Of a stretch of DNA of 7,257 bases, positions 1 through 7,257 are shown one piece after another. The position numbers were made by a program, and so were the translations under genes. The DNA lies in contig JAIFTM010000058.1 in NCBI GenBank assembly GCA_019661745.1, positions 1-7,257 of the forward strand, read 5' to 3'. Source of the stretch: Mollicutes bacterium PWAP (lineage in GTDB: Bacteria; Bacillota_I; Bacilli_A; Mycoplasmatales; Metamycoplasmataceae). Positions within the stretch are counted from its first letter, which is position 1. Every line of letters begins with the position of its first letter. The notes beneath the pieces were generated by a model that worked only from the letters and a program-made list of their open reading frames with translations, ran no database searches and had not been told where the DNA came from.

Positions 1-32
1 AATAAAGAAGAAAATTTTTAAGTATTAATAAA

Positions 33-3000
33 TTATTTATTAGATTTATTAATAAATTTTTGAATTTTATTTATTAAAGATATTTTTTTTAATTCTCATT
101 CAAATTCTTTAACAGATAAAATATCATATCCTTTAGATTGAACGTAGTTTTGTTTATCTTCTAAACTTAAAAAAGAAGAATAATTATTTTCATCTCAATT
201 TTTAAATGTTTCAATTTCTAATCCACAAATAAATTCTCTTGTATTTGCATCTAAAAATGCTAAATCAATGGAAAAATTGCCAATATAATAATTTTTTTTA
301 AGAATTAATTTTCTAGAACTTGTAATATTTTTAGAAATTACTTTAATTACATTATTTTTAAATTCTAAATCTTTAATAATAGATTTTGTAGAAATAACAG
401 AATAAGTAGATTTTTCTTTTTCGGAAAGATCTAAAAAACGCAATCATTTTGCAAAAGAAATCATATCTTTTGTGCCAGAAGGAATAACTTCATTTCCATA
501 AATGCTTTTTATAACAATTAATTTATCTTTTGCTCTACTTAGGGCAACATTAAGAGCGTTACGACCGCCATTACGAGCAACATAAGTTGAACCTAATTTA
601 GCATTTTTATCATAGCCAACACTAATAATAACTAAATCTGCTTCATCTCCTTGAACTTGTTCTAAAGAACGAACCACCAAAAGATTTTCTTTTAATAATT
701 CGTCATATATGCCCTTTTTAAGAATTAAATTATTAAGTTCATTTTCTTGACTTTTATTCAAAGTTAATAAAATTATTTTTTCATATTTTTTTAAATTATC
801 ATCAAGTATTTCCAACATTTTATTAAGTTCTTTTTTATTAACTTGGTTTATCCATTCTCCATCAACATTTATTACTTCATAAGCTTCATCAACTTCGCCA
901 ATATTTGTACCCACACCAAGATTAGATTCATAAAATTCTTTTGCATTAAAACTCATTAATCCTGCTTTTTTTGAACGATAGTTTTTATCCAACATAACTT
1001 GATAAACACCTTTATTTTTTACATAATCTAAAACAGAAGGCGCATTTTCTTCAATATCAGAATTAAAATTTTCATCAAAATTATCTCTTGATCCAAATCA
1101 ATTGGTAGGCGCCATTTGTTCACTATCGCCGGCTATAACTCTAATTTTAGCAATGTACATTAACGGAAGTCCTCTTTCAACAAACATTTGAGAAGCTTCA
1201 TCCATAATTAAGTAGTCATAATAATCTTCTTGAAAAGTAATGAAATTAACATCTGGAGTAGCGACAATAACTGGGAAAATTTGTTTAATTAAATGAGCAT
1301 GATCTTTCATAAAATTAGCAGGCATTCTTCTTTTAGCTCTAACGGCATTAGAAAATTTAACTCATCTTTGAACATATCCTTTTGCTGCATTTACAATATC
1401 GATGGGTATTGAACCTTTTTTTTGAGAAGTGTAATTAGCTTTATTTAAATTTTCCATAATTTCATATGTAAATTTGTTAAGAATAAATTTTTCATTACTT
1501 TTAAAAATAATTTTTTTAAAAGTAATTATTTCTCTAATAATTTTTGAAGAATAGTAATTAAGACCATTAATATAATAATTTTTAAAATCTCCTTTAAAAT
1601 TTAAATGAAAATCAATAATTTTTTGTTCTAAATTTTTTGCTTCTTTTTTTGAAGTGGTTTTATTTAATATTTCTTTTTTAATATTATTGTTTGTATCGAT
1701 TTTATCTCATTTAATATTGTGTTCATTTAAAGTTTTAATAATGTTTTCAATGCTATCTATATTTTTTAAATTAGAATCTTTTTTAACTCTTTTTAAGAAC
1801 TCAATATTATATTTATATTGACCCGTTCTAACTAAATCAAAAAACTTTTTTTGTTCATAACTTAAAGGGGTATTTTTATAATAATCATTTTGTTTAGTTG
1901 CTTTTTCTTCAACTAATTTAATTAATTCTTCAAGAGGTTCATAAAATTTTCTTTTATCGTTGCCGCTAGCACCACCACTAAAAAAGAAAGATATAGATGC
2001 TAGAGGGCCAAGTCTATTTCTTAAAACTTCTAAAGCAGCAGCTTTTTCGGAAATAACTAAAGCTTTTTTATTTTTAAATATAACGTTTGCAATAACGTTT
2101 GAAATAACTTGACTTTTGCCAGTGCCAGGAGGACCTCAAATAATTGTATCTTGTATTAATGAAGAAGTTAATGCTTTGCGTTGAGAAAAGTTAAGTTTAT
2201 TTATTAAAACTGGTATATCATTCGTATCTGCCAAAGAAGTTTCAACATTTTTATTGTAATTTCTTTTATCAAATGAAGGTTCAATTACAGTGTCAATTTT
2301 CTTTAAATCAACTAAATTTTTAAGTACCTTTCTTATTTTTCCACCACCAGTTGAAAACATACCAAAAATTAAATTTGAATTAATAACAAAAGATTTTTTA
2401 TTCATATCAGTTTTTTTGGCATTAATAAAAGATTTTAATTTGAAATCATCAGTAATAATTTCTTTATTTAAAAATTTAATTTCACTATAAATTTCATGTA
2501 GAGATTTGTTTTTTGTAAATAATTTAGAAATGTCTAATTTTATCTCGTTACTCTCTAAAAAAAACAATAGTTTTTCATTGAAAAATCAATCTCCCTCAGG
2601 AGTAAATTTAATACTTTCTCCCCTTAAAGAAATAGAAACATTTCTAATAAGCAAAGGGGAATTAATTTTAGAACCATCTGATAAATAACCTTTGAAAAAT
2701 AAAGAAGAAATATTTAATGGATAAATTCCAGTTGAAAGTGTTAAATCATCAACATCTTTATTAAATTTTTTTCATTTAAATGATTTGTTTTTAATTTGTT
2801 TTTCAATGTCCTTTTGAAGTTTTTGTAAAGTTTTATCATAATTATTTTCTAAAGATGAAATTAAACTAATAGTATATTTATAATTGTTTTTCTTTAGTAA
2901 AATTTCAATATCATCTATAGTTTCTACAATTATTAATCCTTTACTAATTTCATCAAGATATTTTTCTTCTAAAATGAAGGATCCACTAGTTTCTAAAACT

Positions 3001-3143
3001 AATTTTTTAATATTTTCTTTTTCCATCATTTTAACTAAATCAAACTTAGTTTTTAAATCAACCAATACAAATAAATCGTCGTCTCTATTTGTGATTGAAA
3101 GTGCATTATTTAATATTTTGTTATATTTTTCTTTATATTCCAT
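33..3143 (-). CDS. Superfamily 1 (UPF1/AAA_11-AAA_12-like) helicase with C-terminal Vsr-like nuclease domain
   Basis: This is one open frame of 1036 residues ending in TAA, with TGA read as Trp at nine sites. The helicase core is complete. Walker A GPPGTGKS lies at residues 337-344, motif Ia (ALVISEKAAALEVL) at about 361-374, Walker B IMDEAS at about 646-651 and motif III GDSEQMAPT at 672-680. NYRS follows at 721-724, motif V QGDEADLVIIS at 831-841 and motif VI VALSRAK at 866-872. The stretch at about 140-190 (GIYPLNISSLFFKGYLSDGSKI...) resembles the region before the ATPase in DUF4011-type helicases. The C-terminus (about 950-1010) has YYIGNFSIDLAFLD followed by GLEIE and GYDILSV. This fits the Vsr/DUF559-like PD-(D/E)XK fold (REase_MTES_1575), with candidate acidic residues D960 and E976. 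It probably unwinds nucleic acid using ATP and may cut it; the substrate is unknown. The first 130 residues are not recognised. The ATG at 3143 is supported by a -10 box 7 nt upstream. The helicase call is firm and the nuclease call moderate. Confidence 0.9.
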
Positions 3144-3150
3144 ATGTTAT

Positions 3151-3156
3151 ATTATC
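3151..3156 (-). promoter_or_regulatory. Putative -10 box of the helicase gene (leaderless)
   Basis: GATAAT on the minus strand is followed by 7 nt (ATAACAT) and then the ATG at 3143. Transcription would start at or just before the A of the ATG, and no Shine-Dalgarno sequence precedes the start. With a 17-bp spacer the -35 position is 3174-3179, reading TTTAAC, which is weak and sits in the loop of the secDF terminator. A second candidate, TATAAC at 3146-3151, is too close to the ATG to use this start. Confidence 0.5.
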
Positions 3157-3160
3157 TTAT

Positions 3161-3189
3161 AAAAAAAAGAATAGTTAAAACTATTCTTT
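3161..3189 (-). terminator. Rho-independent terminator of secDF
   Basis: On the minus strand, a 9-bp stem (3181-3189 paired with 3166-3174, AAAGAATAG/CTATTCTTT) encloses a 6-nt loop and is followed by eight Ts (complement of 3161-3168). The upstream arm contains the TAG stop codon of secDF (3181-3183), so the hairpin overlaps the last codons of the gene. The stem is AT-rich but perfect, and the T tract is strong. Confidence 0.8.
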
Positions 3190-5748
3190 AAAATCATTAA
3201 TACCTTTGATTGTTTCTTCTTGAACGCCAGAAATTTTTCAGAATCCATTTTGTTTTCTTTTCAATCTTTTTTGATGATTTATTGTTTCTAATTTTACTCA
3301 AATTCATGAAGCAATAAAAATTGATGAATAAGTACCGGCTATAAGTCCAGCAAACATTGATAAGTTATATGACATTTTTGTTGCATTACCAAATGCCATA
3401 AGAACTGCAACAGCTGAAATTGTTGTTAATGAAGTTAAAAGGGAACGTTTTACAGTTTCTCTAATTGATTTATTAGCAACTTCTTTAATTTGTTTTTTAT
3501 TATAAATTTTATCTTGGTCCATATTCTCTCGTATTCTATCAAATGTAACAATAGTATCATTGACGGAATAACCAATAGTTGATAGAAGTCCAGCTATGAA
3601 TACTGGAGAAAATTCAACACGAATGAATATGAATACAGCAGTAACAATTAATCCATCATGAACAAGGGCTAAGACAACCGAAACTGAATAAGTCCATTTA
3701 AACCTAATCAATGTATATAAAACAATAAGGGCGAATGCAACTGAAATTGCTATCATTGCATCTTTGACAAGTTTTTTAGCCATATCGCTTGTTGTATTTG
3801 AACTATAAACAATATATTTAGATTTATCAACAGAATTATTAAGTTTAGGAATATCAACATCATTTTTAGTTGAAGCTTTAATTTCTTTAACTATGGTATT
3901 TGAACTATCTGAATAAATTAAAGAAATTTCATTTTCTTTAAAACCACTATCAATAATTTTTTGTTTGATATTCGAAATTTCATTAGAATTAATGGGTTTA
4001 ATATTATTGCTTGAACCCTGGTCTGCTTTTATAGAAACAACAGCACCGCCAGCAAATTCTTGAGAAAGATTTAAACCTCCGTTTATAGTCCCAGCAACAC
4101 CAGCAGTAATAGCAAAAGTAATGACTGCCGCAGTAATTAATACTCCCGAACCAAGCGCAAATCATTTGGAACTCTTAATATAATCTGGTTTATCAAGTCA
4201 ATTTTGAAATGGTTTATCAATTTTAGGTTGAATACCAAGTAATCATTTTTTGTTTTCAAATCAACCAGTATTAATAAGCAAAGAAGACATAATGCGTGTA
4301 AATCCAAGAATAACTATTAAAGTAAAAAATATTGAAATTATAAGAGTTATTGAAAGGGCGACAATTTGCTGTGTTCCAAAGAAGAATAAAACAAATGCAA
4401 CAATGAGGGTCGTTATATTTGCATCAAAAATAGTTGATAAAGAATTACTATTAGCTTTTTTATTTGATTTTTTAACGCCATTATCAGAATAAACTTCTGC
4501 TTTTAATCTTTCAAAAGTTATTATATTGGCATCTACTGCCATACCTATACCAATAACAAGTGCAGCTATTGTTTCGGGAGAATATTCTCCTCTCATAACA
4601 GTAAAAAGTAGTAATGTTAAGAATATATAAAGGGCAATCGAAATAGTTGAAAGAGAGCCAAGTAATCCATAATTTAACATTAAAAATAATGCAACAATAC
4701 TAAATACAATAATTCCCGCAATTAATGCCATCTTAAATGCATTTTGTCCATACTCAGCATTAATTATATTAGAAGAAATTAATTTTAATGAATAATCACT
4801 AACACCATAATTAATTTTAGAAGCTAGTTTTTGAACTTCTTCATTTGTAAAATTACCTTCTATAACAAAAGATTTCCCAAAAAGAGATTTTGTAACAGAA
4901 GCTTCAGAAATTAAGTAATCTGCACTATGAATTATTACGGCAAGTTTTGAACCACCTTGAGAGTGTTTACCACTAGAATATACTGCATTAACTGGGTTGT
5001 GCCCGGCTCTATCTCAAATTGATTGTGTACCAAAAGAAGTGTTTTTTGTTTCATTAATAAATTTAGAAAGATCTAGTCAAACAAAAACTTTATTTGAAAA
5101 AGTTGAAGAGTCTAGAGAAGAAATATATTTAGTTGCTTGAGCTCATTCAGAAGAAGCGCTATTTGATTCAAGAGATATTTCAACTTTTTTACCTTGATTA
5201 TTAATAGCTTTTGCTCCATTATTTGCAATTGGAACTTTAGAAACTTTAGAAATATCAATTCCGTCTAGTTGCATTTTAGTAGAAGGTGCCCCTTGAGTTA
5301 AAAAGGAATTGAAATGACCGTTTGAATCAAATAATAAGTTACCATAAACATCAGTCATTGAAATTCTAGGTTTGGAAGTAACATTAGAAATAAGATCTTT
5401 TAATTCTTGATCTGTTCCATATTTAAGAGGAGATTGAATACGAATGTTAGAGCCAGAATCATTATTTTCTTTATTTATTTTTACACCTTCAATATTTAAA
5501 GGATCAATACGTTGATAAATATCTTCCACGGCTTTATCGGCGGCTTTATCGGAAGATTGAGAATTAGATTTAACTTGAACAACAAGCTCAGCTCCGCCCC
5601 CATATTCAATTCCTAATTTTGAATCTTTAGCAATAACTCCGGTAGCACCAAAAACTATTGCAATAATAGTACCCAAAATAGTTAGAGAAAGAATAAGCAT
5701 TCTTTTTCAATTTTTGGGCATAAAAAATTTCTTAAATCATGCTCTCAT
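3181..5748 (-). CDS. secDF: Fused protein translocase subunit SecDF
   Basis: This 855-residue RND-type membrane protein uses the ion gradient to help the SecYEG channel complete protein export. The frame is continuous with twelve TGA-Trp codons and ends in TAG. TM1 is about 17-40, followed by a large extracytoplasmic domain that begins LGIEYGGGAELVVQV. Next come TM2-TM6 (about 338-483) with the SecD signature GIGMAVDANIITFERLKAE (D406, R414). The SecF half starts near 529 with TM7, then EFAGGAVV. TM8-TM12 (about 664-815) carry the SecF signature GYSVNDTIVTFDRIREN (N730, D731, R738). Both conserved transmembrane aspartates are present. Bacillus SecDF is about 740 residues; the extra length here lies mostly in the first extracytoplasmic domain and the basic C-terminal tail. 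The start at 5748 (MRAWFKKFF) is preferred to the ATG at 5721 because a TATAAT box lies 7 nt upstream of it. Confidence 0.96.
5530..5552. repeat. Short in-frame tandem repeat in secDF
   Basis: GGCTTTATCGG occurs at 5530-5540 and again at 5542-5552, giving a 12-bp period. In the secDF frame it encodes a duplicated Ala/Asp-Lys-Ala unit (SDKAADKAVED) in the first extracytoplasmic domain. Because 12 bp is four codons, copy-number change would keep the frame. Confidence 0.6.
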
Positions 5749-5755
5749 AAAATTA

Positions 5756-5761
5756 ATTATA
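5756..5761 (-). promoter_or_regulatory. -10 box of secDF (leaderless)
   Basis: A perfect TATAAT on the minus strand, preceded by TAG, is followed by 7 nt (TAATTTT) and then the ATG at 5748. There is no room for a leader or a Shine-Dalgarno sequence. The predicted transcription start is at, or within a base or two of, the start codon. No good -35 is seen: the 17-bp position (5779-5784) reads ACATAA, while TTACAT sits 19 bp away. Confidence 0.7.
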
Positions 5762-5815
5762 CTATTAAAATAAATATTTTATGTAAGTTAAGTATCTAAA
5801 AATTAAGCATTTATT

Positions 5816-5821
5816 TATAAT
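5816..5821 (+). promoter_or_regulatory. -10 box of the udk-fur operon (leaderless)
   Basis: A perfect TATAAT ends immediately before an ATG at 5822. The standard start point, 6 nt further on, coincides exactly with a second ATG at 5828. This makes 5828 the likely start of both the transcript and udk, since the first ATG would lie upstream of the mRNA 5' end. The -35 position (about 5793-5798) shows no match to the consensus. Confidence 0.7.
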
Positions 5822-5827
5822 ATGATT

Positions 5828-6424
5828 ATGAAAAAATTGATATTAGTTGCCGGAGGAACGGCAAGCGGGAAAACAACAGTGGCAAAAGAGTTGGTAGAAT
5901 CTTTAGGAGATTCTTTACTAATAAGAATGGATGAATTTTATTTAGAAAATAAAGAAAATATAAAAAACTATAATTATGATGCCCCTTATGCATTTGATAT
6001 TGATTTAATTATTAAAACTCTTTTGAAAGCAAAAAAAGGTGAAAAAATTTATATACCCAAATATAACTACAATACACACTCTATAATTGGCCATAAAACA
6101 ATAGATACTTCTAAATATAATACCGTTATTTTCGAAGGAATTTTATCACTTTTCTTTAAAGAATTGAGAGAGTTAGCAGATCTGAAAATTTATGTTGAAA
6201 CACCAGATGATATTAGATTGGCAAGAAGAATAAAAAGAGACGTAGTAGAGAGGGGAAGGGACATTAATAAAATTATTTGAAGATGAAATAATCATGTTAG
6301 ACCTAGTCAAATTAAATACATTAATAAATTCAAATATGAAGCGGATATTATTATTCCATGATTGAATCTTAATAAAGTAAGTATTAAAAGTGTAGTTTCT
6401 TCTATAAGATATAGCGATGACTAA
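5828..6424 (+). CDS. udk: Uridine kinase (uridine/cytidine monophosphokinase)
   Basis: The enzyme phosphorylates uridine and cytidine to UMP and CMP in the cytoplasm, part of the pyrimidine salvage on which mollicutes depend. The product has 198 residues, close to the usual 205-210. The P-loop GGTASGKTT is at 9-17. RMDEFY (33-38) matches the DxFY nucleoside-site motif. NYDAPYAFDIDLI corresponds to the family's NYDHPDAFD segment. Further on come FEGIL, the lid segment RLARRIKRDVVERGRD, VRPSQIKYI and YEADIIIPW. Three TGA codons (6278, 6284, 6359) encode Trp; under the standard code the protein would stop early at 6280. The 5822 ATG would add two residues (MI) but lies within the predicted promoter spacer. 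The last 8 bp overlap the start of the fur-like gene, so the two are cotranscribed. Confidence 0.93.
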
Positions 6425-6806
6425 TAAAGAAATTTTAAAAAAAGCTAATCTAAAAATGACAAAAAATAGATTGACTATTTTAGATTGTTTAATGGGTGAA
6501 AAAAATCACTTTCATTCAATTTCAGAAATTTTAGAACATAAAAGTCATTTAAATAGTAAAAGTGTTTACAATACAGTAAAAGTATTAGTAAAAAATAATG
6601 TTTTAGACTCATATGTGATTAAAGGAATGCCAAAATATGCTATAAACGACCATTTAGAAAATCACTTAAAAATACATACAATTGATACTAATTCAAATAT
6701 ATCTCATGTATCTATTAGTCCTGCCATTTTCAATAAAATTAAAAAAGAACTTATTAATAAAGGTATAAAACCTAATGAAATTAAAATTTTTGTTGAAATT
6801 GAATAA
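6417..6806 (+). CDS. Fur-family transcriptional regulator, cysteine-poor
   Basis: This is a 129-residue protein of Fur-family size. Residues 10-66 form the winged-helix DNA-binding domain: LKMTKNRLTILDCL (12-25, like the family's 'T.QR..IL..L'), FHSISEILEH and the recognition helix SKSVYNTVKVLVKNNVL (47-63) with the typical VYNT. Residues 72-129 are the short mixed alpha/beta dimerisation domain. Histidines H79, H83, H87 and H97 remain where Fur proteins bind metal. However, the only cysteine is C24, so the structural CxxC zinc site is absent. The metal or signal sensed (Fe, Zn, Mn or peroxide) cannot be told from sequence. The ATG overlaps the end of udk (6417-6424) and no clear Shine-Dalgarno is present, so translational coupling to udk is likely. 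Family membership is sure; the function within the family is not. Confidence 0.88.
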   Translation: MTNKEILKKANLKMTKNRLTILDCLMGEKNHFHSISEILEHKSHLNSKSVYNTVKVLVKNNVLDSYVIKGMPKYAINDHLENHLKIHTIDTNSNISHVSISPAIFNKIKKELINKGIKPNEIKIFVEIE

Positions 6807-6824
6807 TTTCTAATATAACTTCTG

Positions 6825-7255
6825 TTAAATTAAATATTCCAGGGAAAAAAGAGATAATTTTTTTCCTTTTTTAGGGATATTTTTATATTCAATAACGTAA
6901 GTTTCATTTAAGTTGTTTAGCATAATTATTAATAAAGAAATTCTTTTATTATGATTAATAACTTTTAAATGATTTAATTGATGTTCTTTAATATTTTGTC
7001 TTATTAATTTACCTTGTTTTATTGTACTTTTTTGCTTCTATCGCAACAAAAAAAGAATTAACAATTCCATGATAATCTACCGTAATTTTACTTTTTATTT
7101 TTGCATTTTGAAGATTTTTTCCAATAATTTGTCTAAAAGAAATATCAAGATTTTTAAAAAAATAATGAAATATTTTTTTATTTTTCGTAAGCAATCGTTT
7201 TATTAATTATGTTTTCTAAAAACATCCCACTATTTTTATTTATCACATTTATAAC
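6825..7255 (-). pseudogene. recU: Holliday junction resolvase RecU, interrupted by two frameshifts
   Basis: RecU is read in three successive frames. Frame A runs from the window edge (7255) to about 7184: VINKNSGMFLENIINKTIAYE, matching the RecU N-terminus 'NRG..LE..IN'. Frame B (about 7183 to 7030) covers NKKIFHYFF...SKITVDYHG...VAIEAK, with the catalytic D and ExK of the family's 'STxDYxG...FEAK'. Frame C (about 7031 to 6825, TAA) covers STIKQGKLIRQNIKEHQLNHLKVI...YVIEY, matching 'FPL.NI..HQ..HL' and the C-terminus. The joins fit one extra A in an A5 run (7181-7185) and one in an A6 run (7028-7033). Without the shifts the frames end at TAA 7178-7180 and TAA 7009-7011. The true start may be GTG 7246 or lie beyond the window. 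It could be a pseudogene or two assembly errors; long A/T runs in the neighbouring genes are intact, which favours real decay. Confidence 0.82.
6843..6872 (+). terminator. Rho-independent terminator of udk-fur
   Basis: GGAAAAAA (6843-6850), an 8-nt loop, TTTTTTCC (6859-6866) and then six Ts. The 8-bp stem can gain a G-T pair at 6842/6867. It lies 36 bp after the fur stop and inside the 3' end of the convergent recU frame. On the minus strand the hairpin lacks a following T tract, so it should work only for udk-fur. Confidence 0.7.
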
Positions 7256-7257
7256 AT

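Noticed and set aside
24..58. Direct repeat ATTAATAAATT at 24-34 and 48-58
   Set aside because: It is low-complexity AT sequence coding for Lys/Asn/Ile at the helicase C-terminus; such copies are expected by chance here.
2290..3162. Plus-strand open frames of 60-92 codons opposite the helicase (2290-2490, 2506-2688, 2884-3162)
   Set aside because: They are antisense to a gene with intact helicase motifs, are rich in Ser/Phe/Ile as expected from reversed Lys/Glu codons, and have no recognisable domain or promoter.
4250..4492. Plus-strand open frame opposite secDF
   Set aside because: It is the reverse complement of the well-conserved SecD membrane region and shows no independent coding sign.
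5762..5815. Fur-box or other operator between secDF and udk
   Set aside because: Only short AT palindromes such as AAATATTT are present; none resembles a Fur box or another known operator closely enough to call.
33..6424. Apparent multiple stops splitting the helicase, secDF and udk into many small proteins
   Set aside because: All internal stops are TGA in one frame and fall where Trp is plausible (for example before the P-loop and in membrane segments). They disappear under genetic code 4.
6795..6810. Inverted repeat GAAATT-gaat-AATTTC at the fur stop, as a terminator for recU
   Set aside because: The stem is only 6 bp of A/T-rich pairing and no T tract follows on the minus strand; chance is likely at this base composition.
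1..7257. Multi-gene defence island, CRISPR array, tRNA or insertion sequence
   Set aside because: No repeat-spacer pattern, tRNA-like fold, transposase or further defence-type gene was seen; the helicase neighbours are housekeeping genes.

Overview
The window reads as mollicute DNA (Mycoplasma, Mycoplasmopsis or a relative). It is very AT-rich, and every long gene is open only if TGA is read as tryptophan (genetic code 4). The helicase uses TGA for 9 of its 10 Trp codons, the SecDF protein for 12 of 13, and uridine kinase for all 3. Read with the standard code, these genes fall apart into fragments. I cannot name the species.

Layout. (1) 33-3143, minus: a 1036-residue superfamily 1 helicase with a C-terminal Vsr-like nuclease domain. 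(2) 3181-5748, minus: secDF, a fused 855-residue SecD-SecF translocase accessory protein. It ends in a hairpin terminator that overlaps its own stop codon and the promoter region of the helicase. (3) 5749-5827: a short divergent promoter region with two clear TATAAT boxes. (4) 5828-6424, plus: udk, uridine kinase. (5) 6417-6806, plus: a small Fur-family regulator that overlaps udk by 8 bp, followed by a terminator. (6) 6825 to about 7255, minus: recU, a Holliday junction resolvase, converging on fur. It is broken by two frameshifts, both at runs of A.

How it works together. secDF and udk-fur are divergent transcription units. Their -10 boxes lie 6-7 nt before the ATG, so both mRNAs are probably leaderless, and the helicase start has the same geometry. 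SecDF supports protein export, Udk salvages pyrimidines, and the Fur-like protein probably regulates transcription. It lacks the usual zinc-binding cysteines.

The most notable items are the compact helicase-nuclease, which resembles helicase-Vsr proteins implicated in phage defence, the doubly frameshifted recU, and the leaderless promoters. Apart from the helicase there is no sign of a multi-gene defence island. No RNA genes, insertion sequences or CRISPR arrays were seen.
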